A stretch of 64,000 bases of DNA from Terriglobus aquaticus (GCF_025685415.1 NZ_JAGSYB010000001.1:2914001-2978000), one strand, 5' to 3'. Positions 41,773 through 52,809 are shown, counted from the first letter of the stretch. The notes: a model not told the origin generated them from the letters alone. Translations and numbers: made by a program.

Positions 41773-44259
41773 TTGACCCGGAACCGTTCATCCCGGCTGC
41801 GGCGCCTTGCGCCTGCGGTGATCGCCCCCGCACTTCTGCTGGCCTCGGCGTGCGTGGCCGCTGTGCCCAGGAAGGCCGCCGAGACCACACCCTGGCAGGT
41901 GGCCGAGGCCGCCCGCGCCCAGCTTGCGCAGATTCCCCCCGGCGAGCGCACCGGCACCGACTACCGCACCGTCATGGACGCCTACCGGCTGATCTACCAC
42001 GCCAACCCCGGCGACCTGCACGCGCCGGAGTCCATATTCCAGGTCGGCAATCTCCTGGCCGAGGAAGGCATCGTCCTGCACGATCCGCACGCCCTGCAGG
42101 AGTCGCTTGGCCAGTACGAGTTCCTGCGCCGGCAGTACCCCACCAGCAGCCTGCGCATCTCCGCCGCGCTCGAAGAGGCGCACGTCGCCGTCGCCGGCCT
42201 GCACGACGCGAAGCTCGCCCGCGAGAAGTACACCGACTTTCTCACCGAGTTCCCCCGGTCGCAGCGTGTGCCCGAAGCGCGCGAAGCCTTGGCGGCGCTG
42301 AAAGCCGGCCGCATGCCACAGGTGACCAGCGGCCCGCTTGCCCAGACCAGCACCAAGCAAACCGCTGCCGCTCAGCCGGATGCACAATCCGCGGCGACCA
42401 CCATGGCGCAGGCAAGCTCCAGCCAGGCAGGCCAAGCCCCAAACGGCACAGCACAGATCGATGCGCCATCCGCCACGGCGACCTCGCGCGGCAATCGGAC
42501 CACGCAGACCCCACCTGCCCTGCAGACCGCAGCGCGCTTCCAGACCGAGGCCGCCGCCAACAGCAACGGCGTCGCCCAGTCGACCGTCGCGCCCAGCGAG
42601 CGTGCCGAGGCCAGCCAGCGCGCCAGCGAGCGCACCGCTACCCAGCGCGATGCCGTCATCCACGCCGCCACCAACCCCGAACAGGCCGCCACCGACGACA
42701 CACCCGCCTCCGCCAAGGCTGCCGCCCATACGAAGAGCGGCCTGGCGCAGGTGACCGGCATTCGTCACTGGTCCACGCCCACCTACACCCGCGTCGCCAT
42801 CGACCTGGGCGACCAGGTGCAGTACGAGGCCGCGCGCGTTCCCAACCCCGACCGCATCTACTTCGACCTGCACGGCACGCGTCTGGCGCCCGAACTGCAA
42901 GGCAAGCTGCTGAACGTGGTCGACGACGGCTTCCTGAAGCGCGTCCGCATCGCGCAGTACACCGCCGACTCCACCCGCGTGGTGCTCGACGTGAACGACG
43001 TCACGGAATACTCAGCCTTCCTGCTGCCCAACCCGTACCGCCTCATCATCGACATCCACGGCGGCGCCAAGACCACTACCTCCCAGACGAACACGCCCAC
43101 CACCAACACAGCGCCGCAACAGGCAAAGACGAGTCAGGCCGCACCCGTGACCCGCACCACCGAACCGGTCATGGGAGACAACGACGGCGGCATCGTCGGC
43201 GACGCACCCACGCCATCCTCCCCCGCTCCTCGCCGCACATCTTCACTCGCAACAACGTCCCGCGCCAACACTGACGTTGCCTCGCTGAGCAAGCAGCCCG
43301 GCAAGGTAGACGCCACCGACCGGCCCACCACGCAGCCCATCGCCGTGGTCGCCGATCGCCGCGGCGGCGACACCGAAACGCCCGCAACCGCGCACAAAGT
43401 GAAGCGTGCCCTGGCTGCGGCGAACAGCCCTGAAGCTGCACCAGATGCCTCGTCCCAGCGCACCGCCGATCTCGGCTCGAACCGCGCCGCCGCACCCACC
43501 ACCGAGGGCCAGCGATCGCTCATGCGCGCACTCGGCCTCAAGATCGGCCGCATCGTCATCGACCCCGGCCACGGCGGTCATGACTCCGGCACGCTCGGCG
43601 CCGACGGCATCATGGAAAAGGACGTCGTACTCGACGTCGCTCTGCGCCTCGGCAAACTGCTGCACGACCACCTGGGCGCGGAGATCATCTACACGCGTTC
43701 CGACGACACCTTTATCCCCCTCGAAACGCGCACCGCCATCGCCAACAAGGCGCAGGCCGATCTCTTTCTCTCCATCCACGCCAACAGCAGCAAGGACGAG
43801 ACCGCGCGCGGCGTGGAGACCTACTACCTGAACTTCACCAGCGACCCCACCGCGCTGGACGTGGCCGCGCGCGAAAACGCGGTGAGCGACCAGAGCGTGT
43901 CCGAACTGAGCACCATGGTCAAAAAGATTACGCTCAAGGACAAGATCGACGAGTCACGTGAGTTCGCGCAGGACGTGGAGCAGTCGCTCTACACCGGCCT
44001 GGAACGCGGCAACGCCGGCCTGAAGAACCGCGGCGTGAAGAAGGCCCCGTTCGTCGTGCTCATCGGCGCCAACATGCCTTCGATCCTCACAGAGATCAGC
44101 TTCGTCACCAACCCCGACGATGCCGCCAAGCTCCGCACTGGCGACTACCGCGAACGCGTCGCCGAATCCATCTACAAAGGCGTTGCCCGCTACGCCCAGG
44201 GCCTCGGCGGCATGCGCGTCGCGAGCACCACCCCAGCGAAATCGAACAGCCCCGAATAA
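41773..44259 (+). CDS. N-acetylmuramoyl-L-alanine amidase with TPR-like and AMIN domains
   Basis: An 828-residue envelope enzyme. The start is taken as TTG at 41773, with GAAGG just upstream. Residues 1-27 are a signal peptide, possibly a lipoprotein one (LASAC, C27). About 50-180 are TPR-like helices (YRLIYHANPGD, REKYTDFLTEFPRSQRVPEA). About 185-320 are a low-complexity Ala/Gln/Thr linker. AMIN is at about 325-425, another linker follows, and Amidase_3 occupies about 590-810 with DPGHGGHD, MEKD, LFLSIHANSS and a late Glu in LTEISFVTN (zinc ligands and catalytic Glu). It cleaves the peptide from peptidoglycan during cell separation. The TPR-like start is unusual for AmiC-type enzymes. Confidence 0.9.
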   Translation: MTRNRSSRLRRLAPAVIAPALLLASACVAAVPRKAAETTPWQVAEAARAQLAQIPPGERTGTDYRTVMDAYRLIYHANPGDLHAPESIFQVGNLLAEEGIVLHDPHALQESLGQYEFLRRQYPTSSLRISAALEEAHVAVAGLHDAKLAREKYTDFLTEFPRSQRVPEAREALAALKAGRMPQVTSGPLAQTSTKQTAAAQPDAQSAATTMAQASSSQAGQAPNGTAQIDAPSATATSRGNRTTQTPPALQTAARFQTEAAANSNGVAQSTVAPSERAEASQRASERTATQRDAVIHAATNPEQAATDDTPASAKAAAHTKSGLAQVTGIRHWSTPTYTRVAIDLGDQVQYEAARVPNPDRIYFDLHGTRLAPELQGKLLNVVDDGFLKRVRIAQYTADSTRVVLDVNDVTEYSAFLLPNPYRLIIDIHGGAKTTTSQTNTPTTNTAPQQAKTSQAAPVTRTTEPVMGDNDGGIVGDAPTPSSPAPRRTSSLATTSRANTDVASLSKQPGKVDATDRPTTQPIAVVADRRGGDTETPATAHKVKRALAAANSPEAAPDASSQRTADLGSNRAAAPTTEGQRSLMRALGLKIGRIVIDPGHGGHDSGTLGADGIMEKDVVLDVALRLGKLLHDHLGAEIIYTRSDDTFIPLETRTAIANKAQADLFLSIHANSSKDETARGVETYYLNFTSDPTALDVAARENAVSDQSVSELSTMVKKITLKDKIDESREFAQDVEQSLYTGLERGNAGLKNRGVKKAPFVVLIGANMPSILTEISFVTNPDDAAKLRTGDYRERVAESIYKGVARYAQGLGGMRVASTTPAKSNSPE

Positions 44260-44351
44260 TCGCAACGGCAACAACCCCGAACACTCCGGTCGCGTTTTGC
44301 ATGAGCGTCGGTAAGCTCGCCGCCCAGCGAAATCGTCGAGCAAACCCCGCT

Positions 44352-44367
44352 AACTAATTTCTTAGTT
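44352..44367. promoter_or_regulatory. Operator palindrome upstream of the BlaI-like gene
   Basis: AACTAA-TTTC-TTAGTT is a perfect 6-4-6 inverted repeat, 21 bases before the ATG at 44389. A near-identical copy is at 46228-46243. BlaI/MecI-family repressors bind such dyads, so autoregulation is the natural reading. Confidence 0.7.
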
Positions 44368-44388
44368 GCCCGTCTCTCCTAACAAGAG

Positions 44389-44799
44389 ATGCCGCGTACC
44401 CGTTCCAACACGTTGACCGAAGCTGAGCTGAGCCTCATGCGCCTCTTGTGGCGGATGGGTCAGTGCTCGGTGCAGGACCTGGTTTCGGCCATGCCGGAGA
44501 ACGAGCGGCTGGCCTACACCTCGGTGCTTACCACGATTCGCATCCTCGAATCGAAGGGTTACGTGGAGCACCACCAGGAAGGCCGCGCCTTTGTGTACAC
44601 CGCCGTGGTCGCGGAGAACACCGCCCGCCAGAGCGAGGTGAAGCACGTGATCAGCCGCTTCTTTGGCAACAGCCGCGAACGCCTGATGGTCGCCCTGCTG
44701 GGTGACGGCGAGGTAAGTGCGGAAGAACTGGCGTCACTGAAGAAGGCGATCGCCAGGGCAGAGGCTGCGGCCGCCAACGACCAGCAGGAGGAGAACTGA
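44389..44799 (+). CDS. BlaI/MecI/CopY-family transcriptional repressor
   Basis: A 136-residue winged-helix repressor. The start of the family fold is visible as LTEAELSLMRLLWRMG, the recognition region as YTSVLTTIRILESKGYVEHHQEG and the wing as RAFVYTAVV. The C-terminal helices (RLMVALLGDGEVSAEEL) form the dimer interface that the partner protease would cleave. It sits directly before an M56 (BlaR1-like) gene, overlapping it by one base (TGATG). The palindrome at 44352-44367 is its likely operator. Confidence 0.9.
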   Translation: MPRTRSNTLTEAELSLMRLLWRMGQCSVQDLVSAMPENERLAYTSVLTTIRILESKGYVEHHQEGRAFVYTAVVAENTARQSEVKHVISRFFGNSRERLMVALLGDGEVSAEELASLKKAIARAEAAAANDQQEEN

Positions 44800-46181
44800 T
44801 GCCTTCCACCCTTCTGCATCTCTCCTCATTTCTGACGGCCGTGTGCGTTGCCGGCCTGTGGCAGGGGCTGACGGTGGCGCTCATCGCGGCCGCGGTTCTG
44901 GTGCTGCTGCGCCGCGCTCCGGCTGCGCTGCGCCACTCCGTGCTGGTTGCTGCCTTTGCTGGTGTTCTGGTCCTGCCATGGCTTGAGCTTCATCGCGATC
45001 TGCACGCAGGCAGTGCGCACACGGGCGAGCATGGCCTGCACCTTGCACCCTGGATCGGCCTCGCCGTAGCCGCGCTCTGGCTCGTCGGAACCACCGTCCG
45101 CGCCGCGCAGCTGTTCCTTGCATGGCGTCACCTGGGCCGCGTTCGCAATGCCTCAACGGTCGTGCCGTTGCAAGGTGAAGAGAACTTCACCGCCGGCTCG
45201 CGCCGTGCCCTCTTGTGCAGCTCGCCCGACGTGGACGCGCCGGTGATCCTCGGCTTCCGCTCGCCGCGCCTCTTAATACCGGAGTGGATGCTGCCCACCC
45301 TGTCCGAAGCCGAACTGCACCAAATCGCGCTTCACGAGTGCGAACACCTGCGGCGCCGCGATGACTGGATCAACCTTCTGCTGCAGGTCGGCCTGGTGCT
45401 GTCTCCGCTGAACCCCGCCCTGCTGTGGCTGAACCGCACGATCCGGCTGCAGCGCGAGATGGCCGTGGACGCCGCCGTGGTCGCCCGGACCGACAAGCCA
45501 CTGGCCTATGCCGCCTGCCTGACCCGTCTGGCCGAGCAGCGCCAGCAGCGCGGAGCCCTGCGTCTTGCCCTGTCAGCCCTGGGCCGCAAGGCCGAACTGG
45601 TGCAGCGCGTGCACGCCCTGATCGCTAAGCCGACCGCCTGGACGCGCAAGCAATCCGGCCTGGCCTTCGCCGGAGCGCTGGCGCTGCTGTGCACCGCGGC
45701 TGGCGGTTTCCTGCGCGTTCCGCAACTGGTGCAGGTCGGCACGGATGTCGCGCCTGCATCGAGCAACACCACTGCAGCGGACGCGAGTTTCACTCCCGTC
45801 ATCTCCACCACTGCGGCCAGTCTGCCGCTGGTGCGCACCTCGGCTGAGGTGACCACGGCGCGCAACCTACGCTCCATACCAGTGCGCATTGTGCCCGCAA
45901 CCTTCCGCAGCGTGGACACACACGCCCGCAACAAACATGCACGCTCCGCGAAGAGCAGCACCGCGACGCTGCTGCCGGCACACACGCCAGGCTCTCTTCG
46001 CGCCGCCACGGTTCTTGCTCCGCGCATGATGCGGACCACTTACGCAAGCTCTCGGAATCGTACGGCTGACATGGACGCAGTTGCGGATTCGTCATCGCAG
46101 GTTCAGACCACAACAGCCATCTTCTACACGCCTTACGCAGCCGTGCCCGTCGCCAACGGCTGGCTGCTGATCGAACTCTAA
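44799..46181 (+). CDS. M56-family (BlaR1-like) membrane zinc protease
   Basis: A 460-residue membrane protein. Four hydrophobic helices are seen (about 10-35, 45-62, 84-105 and 288-305). The M56 zinc site is HECEH at 179-183 with a downstream Glu in REMAVDAA (E220). In BlaR1 and MecR1 such a protease is activated by an outer sensor and leads to repressor cleavage. Here the penicillin-binding sensor domain is absent: residues after about 305 are a 155-residue Ala/Ser/Thr-rich tail with no SxxK motif. The signal is therefore unknown. AGGAGG precedes the start; it is coupled to the repressor gene. Confidence 0.88.
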   Translation: MPSTLLHLSSFLTAVCVAGLWQGLTVALIAAAVLVLLRRAPAALRHSVLVAAFAGVLVLPWLELHRDLHAGSAHTGEHGLHLAPWIGLAVAALWLVGTTVRAAQLFLAWRHLGRVRNASTVVPLQGEENFTAGSRRALLCSSPDVDAPVILGFRSPRLLIPEWMLPTLSEAELHQIALHECEHLRRRDDWINLLLQVGLVLSPLNPALLWLNRTIRLQREMAVDAAVVARTDKPLAYAACLTRLAEQRQQRGALRLALSALGRKAELVQRVHALIAKPTAWTRKQSGLAFAGALALLCTAAGGFLRVPQLVQVGTDVAPASSNTTAADASFTPVISTTAASLPLVRTSAEVTTARNLRSIPVRIVPATFRSVDTHARNKHARSAKSSTATLLPAHTPGSLRAATVLAPRMMRTTYASSRNRTADMDAVADSSSQVQTTTAIFYTPYAAVPVANGWLLIEL

Positions 46182-46216
46182 CCGGATCTAAGTCCAACCC
46201 TGGAGAAACACGCATC

Positions 46217-47773
<1,557 letters not shown>

Positions 47774-47793
47774 TCGCTCTGTGATCGCAACAT

Positions 47794-47829
47794 CGGCAGC
47801 AGCGAGAAACTAGACCGTTGCTGCTGCCG
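47794..47829. terminator. Hairpin in the gap between htrA and the convergent Mo-subunit gene
   Basis: Perfect ten-base-pair stem CGGCAGCAGC with GCTGCTGCCG around a 16-base loop. No T-run follows on the plus strand, so termination is likely but not certain. Confidence 0.45.
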
Positions 47830-47847
47830 GAGCACTCTTCGTCCTCA

Positions 47848-47882
47848 ATGCACCTCGTCCGCTAAAAGGCGAGCGAGTGCAT
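47848..47882. terminator. Second hairpin in the htrA/Mo-subunit gap
   Basis: ATGCAC pairs with GTGCAT, extended imperfectly by CTCG with CGAG, followed by CTTTCGTTC on the plus strand. It probably serves the convergent pair. Confidence 0.4.
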
Positions 47883-47902
47883 CTTTCGTTCTTCGGAATC
47901 TG

Positions 47903-50191
47903 CTAGTCGAAGCCGAGCAGCGATCCCTGCCGAATCGGCAGCTTGCGCACACGAATACCCGTCGCATGGAACACCGCATTCGCAATCGCGGCGTTCACCC
48001 CGGTCACGCCGAGCTCGCCCAGCCCCTTGATGCCCAGCGGGTTCACTTCCGTGTCGACCTCGTCGAGCATGATCGTCTCGATCGCCGGAATGTCGGCGTT
48101 CACCGGCACGTGGTACTCGGCCAGCGTGCTGTTCGCATAGCGCGCCAGCACCGGGTCCACTTCTGCCGACTCGTGCAGCGCCGACGAGATGCCCCACACC
48201 TGTCCGCCCACCAGTTGCGAGTGCGCCGTCATGCGGTTCATGATGCGTCCCGCCGCAAACACGCCCACCATGCGCGACACGCGAACCATGCCCGTCGAGC
48301 GATCAATGCGCACCTCCAGGTAGTGCGCGCCGTGCGCAAACTGCATGCGATCCTTTAGCCGCGATCCGCCCAGCAAGATCGGCTTGCCCCGGCTGATGAG
48401 CCACGGCCCGATCAGCGGCGGCGCGCCATGCGGGCTGTTACGGCCTTCTTCCACCAAGGGCTTGCCGAGGCCAACGCGCTGGACCAAATCAGCCAGCGGT
48501 TCGGAGCCGGTTGCGCCGACTACATTGCCAGCGCGCAGCCGCACCTCTTTACTCTTCGCGCCGTACAGCGCACCGCCCTTGCGATACACCGCCTCCACGG
48601 CGAGCCGGCGGCGCAGCGACTCGCAGGCCTTGCCCACCACGCTGCACACGCTGGCGGTCGAGTTCGACCCCGCCGACATCGGTCCTGCCGGCAACGTGCT
48701 GTCGCCGATACGAACGGTGATGCGGTCCAAGCTCAGCCCCAGCAGGTCCGCCGCAGTCTGCGCAATCACGGTGCGAATGCCGGTGCCGATCTCGTGAGTG
48801 CCGACCTCAACCGTCGCGCACAGGTCTGGCGTGAGCGTCACGCGGCACAGCGCCGGCCCCACCTGCGTTGGATAGAACGCAGACGCCATGCCCCAGCCCA
48901 CTAGGTCGTTGCCATCGCGCATGGAGCCGGGCCGCGGATCGCGCTCGCTCCATCCAAAGAGCTCCGCACCCTTGTCGATACACTGCACCAGCGACCGGCT
49001 GGTGTACGGCTTGTTCGTCGCGGCCTCGACCATGGTGTCGTTGCGGCGGCGCAGCTCCGCCGGATCGATGCGCAGCTTGTGCGCCAGCTCGTCCATCGCC
49101 GATTCCATGGCAAACAGGTACGGCGTCTCCGGTGGCGCGCGCATGAAGCCTGGCGACTGCCGGTCGGCGCTCACGTTGTGTACGCGCACGTCCACGTTGC
49201 CGCACTTGTACAGGCGCGCGGTCGACTCCGATCCGGCCACGGCAAAGCGATCCGCGCGGCTGGTCATCTCCCAGCTCTCGTGCACGATTGCGGTCAGGTG
49301 CCCGTCCGCATCGGCACCTACGCGCAGGTGCTGCCGCGTTTCCGCGCGGAAGGTTTTCAGAAAGAAGCACTGCTCCCGCGACGACTCCAGCTTCACCGGT
49401 CGGCCCAGCCGCCGCGATGCCAGCGCGATCAGCGCCGTGTACTGCCCCAGTTCGCCGCGCGATCCAAACGCGCCACCGATGAACGGCGACACGATGCGGA
49501 CCTTCGCGGGCGGAATGCCAAGCTGTTTCGCCAGGCCGTACTGGAATCCACGCACATTCTGGCTCGACTCCCACACGGTCAGCTCGTCGCCCTGCCACGC
49601 GCACGTCGCTTGGAACATCTCCAGCGGGTTCTGCACCTGTGGCGGCGTCTCGTACCAGCCCTCCACGATGGTGTGGGCGTCGGCCAGGCCCTGGCTCACG
49701 TTGCCGGCCTTCAACTCCGTTTCACCCAGCGCCTTGGCTTTGACCACCACTGCACCGGCGTCGTCAAAGCGGCCGGCCGGCTCTTCCGCCCGGAACTCGA
49801 ACCGCAGCTTGCCCGCAGCGTCCTTGGCGATCTCCGGCGTTTCCGCAATCGCGACCGCGACGATCTGGCCGGCAAACTCGATGCGGTCCGAGCCCAGCGG
49901 CGCCACCGACTGCGCCATGTAGCCGCCGTCGATGATGTGCTTACCCGCCTTCACCGCCGTGCCAACATTGCGGTACGTCAGGATGTCGAGCACACCCGGG
50001 ATGGCCCGCGCTGCAGTCTCGTCGATCCGGCGGATGCGGCCCCGCGCAATCGGCGAGAGGGCGAGGTAGGCGTGCGCCAGATTCGGCAGGTGGTGTTCCG
50101 CACCGTACTTTGCCTGACCCGTGACCTTGGCCAGGCCGTCTACCCGGACCGTCGCGCTACCGATGATGCCGTTCGGTTGTATCTGCTCCAT
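47903..50191 (-). CDS. Xanthine-dehydrogenase-family molybdopterin-binding subunit (orphan)
   Basis: A 762-residue catalytic subunit that would bind the molybdenum cofactor. The N-terminal domain begins with VRVDGLAKVTGQAKYGAEH. The cofactor domains show SPFIGGAFGSRGE, MRAPPETPYLFAME and EVGTHEIGTGIRT. The catalytic Glu motif near the end is KGLGELGVTG. Such a subunit normally needs a 2Fe-2S and an FAD subunit, usually encoded next to it; neither is present on either side. The ATG at 50191 with GGAG eight bases before it is used. The upstream GH9 gene is on the same strand, 116 bases away. Confidence 0.9.
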   Translation of the reverse strand: MEQIQPNGIIGSATVRVDGLAKVTGQAKYGAEHHLPNLAHAYLALSPIARGRIRRIDETAARAIPGVLDILTYRNVGTAVKAGKHIIDGGYMAQSVAPLGSDRIEFAGQIVAVAIAETPEIAKDAAGKLRFEFRAEEPAGRFDDAGAVVVKAKALGETELKAGNVSQGLADAHTIVEGWYETPPQVQNPLEMFQATCAWQGDELTVWESSQNVRGFQYGLAKQLGIPPAKVRIVSPFIGGAFGSRGELGQYTALIALASRRLGRPVKLESSREQCFFLKTFRAETRQHLRVGADADGHLTAIVHESWEMTSRADRFAVAGSESTARLYKCGNVDVRVHNVSADRQSPGFMRAPPETPYLFAMESAMDELAHKLRIDPAELRRRNDTMVEAATNKPYTSRSLVQCIDKGAELFGWSERDPRPGSMRDGNDLVGWGMASAFYPTQVGPALCRVTLTPDLCATVEVGTHEIGTGIRTVIAQTAADLLGLSLDRITVRIGDSTLPAGPMSAGSNSTASVCSVVGKACESLRRRLAVEAVYRKGGALYGAKSKEVRLRAGNVVGATGSEPLADLVQRVGLGKPLVEEGRNSPHGAPPLIGPWLISRGKPILLGGSRLKDRMQFAHGAHYLEVRIDRSTGMVRVSRMVGVFAAGRIMNRMTAHSQLVGGQVWGISSALHESAEVDPVLARYANSTLAEYHVPVNADIPAIETIMLDEVDTEVNPLGIKGLGELGVTGVNAAIANAVFHATGIRVRKLPIRQGSLLGFD

Positions 50192-50307
50192 GCCGTGCCG
50201 CACGCTCCGTATTCAGTGGGATGCGTTTGCGGCACCGCACCGCTCCGCACCCGAACGGCAGCCGGCCATCGCGCCCAAGGACGCCGGCTACCACCCGGCA
50301 ACATCGC

Positions 50308-52086
50308 TTACGCGTTCGCGGCTGCCAGCAGGAACACCAGCGGCGCGTTCCAGTTGATTGCCACCTCGTTCATCGAATACGCCTGCCAGTCATCCACCCA
50401 CATCCGCATGGGCGGCCGCTTCGGCAGCTTGTCGGCCACCGAGTCGCCACCGTGCGCATTCGGACCGCCGGAGAGCAGACCCGGCCATGGCGCAGCAATC
50501 TTGTCGGCCTGGCTTGGCCGGTGGTGCGGATGCTGAAACGGGCGGACGCCCACCCCTGTCACCCACGACACACCAAAGCAGTTGCGGCCCAGCAGGTAGT
50601 GCAGGTTCGCCAGCGCGGCCTCGCGCGCAGCCGGGTCGCTTTGGAACCGATCGGCCATCAGCAGCAGCAGCGCGTGGTTCGCGGCGACCGAGTTCGATCC
50701 CCACACATAATCCGTCGCCTCCATCGTGTTGCCAAAGCCGCTCGTGCGCGAATGCTCCACGAGCGCGTTGGCCGCATCCCGCGTCGCGCTCACAATGCGA
50801 TCGCGCAACGCGGCATTCGCTCCCGTGCTCATCGCATAGGCCCACAGCGCAAAGGACATCAGGTTGTTCCAGCCTGGCGTTGTCACGCGCAGCTCCGCCG
50901 GCAAGCCCGCTTCAAAGGCGACGCGAAACTCTGCCTCGCCCGTGGTGCGAAACAGCTCTGCCGCGGCCCACATCATCTCGTCGGCGCTGGACCGGTCGCC
51001 GTATTCGCCGGTGGTCACGCCCGGCGGATTCTTGAACAGCACTTCGGGGTTCTCACGCGCCCACTTGTATGCGGCGCGCGCCGCGACAAGGCAGCTCTCC
51101 GCGAACTTCGGGTCGTACGGCCGGTAGCATCGTGCTGCGATCGCTGCCACCGCGGCCAGGTCGGCCGTGGCACACGTGCTCTTGAAAGGCGCGCTCCCGG
51201 TGCCGATCACCTGGCTGGGCAGGTCGTCGCGCTCCGGCATGATAAAGCCGCAGAACGCCGCGCTGGTCTGTTTATGCCACACGCCGCCATCGGCCGGATC
51301 CTGCATGCTCAGCATCCATTGCAGGTTCCACCGCACCTCGGCCAGAAAGTCCGGAACGCGGCCACCCGACTCGGGAATCTGCAGCTTCAGCGGCTGCAGC
51401 ATTGCGGGGAACATCTCCCACGCGTACAGCAGAGTGGCGGTGGAGATGCCGCTGTTCACCACGTAGCGCCCGTAGTCCCCGGCATCGTGCCATCCACCGC
51501 TGTTGCGCACCGGACCGCTCTTGCCGGAACTCACACCGAACTCGCCAGCCTTGTGGCACGCCTTGTGCTTGTATCCGCCGCCCAGGTCGACCTTGCACCC
51601 GCACCGCTGGCCGTAGAACGCCCGCATCGCCGTTTTCAACGCGGCCCCATACGCCGTCTCCGCAATGATCACCGGATCGCTCACGGCGTCGGCAGTGCGG
51701 ATGCGGTAGGTACCGGACGTACGCACCGCGGAAAAGTCCACGAGCGCCACAAGATCACCGGACGCGGCGTCCCGTGCGGCGGCGGGCAACGTTCCACGCA
51801 GCACCACTTCGCCACGCGCCGACTCCACTGTGAAGTCCTGCCGGTCCGGAGCACCCTCCGCCAACACAACGCTTGCCACCTTGGCCGCAGCCGGCCGGTA
51901 GCCGCACTGGTTCGTCACGATGCGCGGAACGGTGCCGTCCGCACCCTCGGTCTTGCTCTTGTCATTCGCGGCCATCGGCATCGCTTGCGAGCCCGACTGT
52001 TCTGGCAGTATCCAGGCTCCGGCGCAGGCTGCGCCAATCGCTTTCACTACGAACCGGCGATCCCAGGCCGGCTGATCATTTCGCAT
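50308..52086 (-). CDS. Exported GH9 cellulase/endoglucanase with N-terminal Ig-like domain
   Basis: A 592-residue glycoside hydrolase. A twin-arginine-like leader (WDRRFVVKAIGAACAGAW) is followed by the Ig-like CelD_N domain at about 50-145. The (alpha/alpha)6 barrel has the family 9 signatures: GGWHDAGDYGRYV with the catalytic Asp pair, HPHHRPSQAD, and the late DDWQAYSMNEVAINWNAP carrying the proton-donor Glu. It would cleave beta-1,4-glucans such as cellulose outside the cytoplasm. The ATG is at 52086. It is divergent from an unknown exported protein. Confidence 0.92.
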   Translation of the reverse strand: MRNDQPAWDRRFVVKAIGAACAGAWILPEQSGSQAMPMAANDKSKTEGADGTVPRIVTNQCGYRPAAAKVASVVLAEGAPDRQDFTVESARGEVVLRGTLPAAARDAASGDLVALVDFSAVRTSGTYRIRTADAVSDPVIIAETAYGAALKTAMRAFYGQRCGCKVDLGGGYKHKACHKAGEFGVSSGKSGPVRNSGGWHDAGDYGRYVVNSGISTATLLYAWEMFPAMLQPLKLQIPESGGRVPDFLAEVRWNLQWMLSMQDPADGGVWHKQTSAAFCGFIMPERDDLPSQVIGTGSAPFKSTCATADLAAVAAIAARCYRPYDPKFAESCLVAARAAYKWARENPEVLFKNPPGVTTGEYGDRSSADEMMWAAAELFRTTGEAEFRVAFEAGLPAELRVTTPGWNNLMSFALWAYAMSTGANAALRDRIVSATRDAANALVEHSRTSGFGNTMEATDYVWGSNSVAANHALLLLMADRFQSDPAAREAALANLHYLLGRNCFGVSWVTGVGVRPFQHPHHRPSQADKIAAPWPGLLSGGPNAHGGDSVADKLPKRPPMRMWVDDWQAYSMNEVAINWNAPLVFLLAAANA

Positions 52087-52184
52087 TCTCTTGTCACCAC
52101 CGCCATACGGCGCATTTGCGTGCGAGCACCATGATCATTGCACGCACGCTAAACAATCGTTCGCTGCAGGTCGCACCGCGGCGG

Positions 52185-52190
52185 TATCCT
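52185..52190 (+). promoter_or_regulatory. -10 box seven bases before the ATG of the 52198 gene
   Basis: TATCCT, then CGTGCGT, then ATG. There is no Shine-Dalgarno. A message starting at about 52197 would be leaderless. Confidence 0.3.
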
Positions 52191-52197
52191 CGTGCGT

Positions 52198-52809
52198 ATG
52201 CAGCTGAACACGGTTCGCGCTGTAGTTGGCTATCGCTCGTGGCTCGTCGCCATTACAGTCCTGCTCGCCCTCGCGCCAGAGCTCAATGCGCAACAGGTCG
52301 TCGCGCGCGGAGCCTTCGGCAAGCCCGCCCAGGTACTCGATCAGACCGGCCAGTGGAGCACACCGCTGCAACTGGCGTCGGACAGCGACGTGCAAATCTT
52401 CATGCCCGACGTCTCCAACCCGGACTGGCTCAAGAGCAACTACGACAGCTATCAGAACCAGGGCAACTACACGCTCTCGCTCTTCACGCGCTACAAGAGG
52501 CCCGACGCCTGCCGCGCGAACCAGACCGCATGGGGCCTTGGCGATGCCGCGCACCTGAACGCCTGCGCCACGGTCGGCTACCGGGTCCATACGGTACGCA
52601 TCGATCCGCACAGCCGCTCCGTCATTCTTCTGCAGGCGGCCATGACCGACCAGAACGGCAACGTGATTCCTTCCCTTGTCGAGAAGCGAACGGCCTACCG
52701 ATCGTGGGATCAACTGGACGCCACCAGCCTGTCTGCGGTGAAGAAGGCAAACGATCTGGTCGCAGCGCAGATGAAGTCCTACTACGACCGCCTCAATAAT
52801 CCTCGGTAA
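52198..52809 (+). CDS. Exported protein of unknown function
   Basis: I do not recognise this 203-residue protein. Residues 1-32 are a signal peptide ending LNAQQ. The mature part has many aromatic residues and no Cys pair of a known fold except two spaced Cys (DACRANQT and NACATVGY) that could form a disulfide. GTG at 52192 is an alternative start; the ATG at 52198 follows a -10-like TATCCT with no Shine-Dalgarno. It is followed at a 111-base gap by another exported unknown on the same strand. Confidence 0.65.
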   Translation: MQLNTVRAVVGYRSWLVAITVLLALAPELNAQQVVARGAFGKPAQVLDQTGQWSTPLQLASDSDVQIFMPDVSNPDWLKSNYDSYQNQGNYTLSLFTRYKRPDACRANQTAWGLGDAAHLNACATVGYRVHTVRIDPHSRSVILLQAAMTDQNGNVIPSLVEKRTAYRSWDQLDATSLSAVKKANDLVAAQMKSYYDRLNNPR

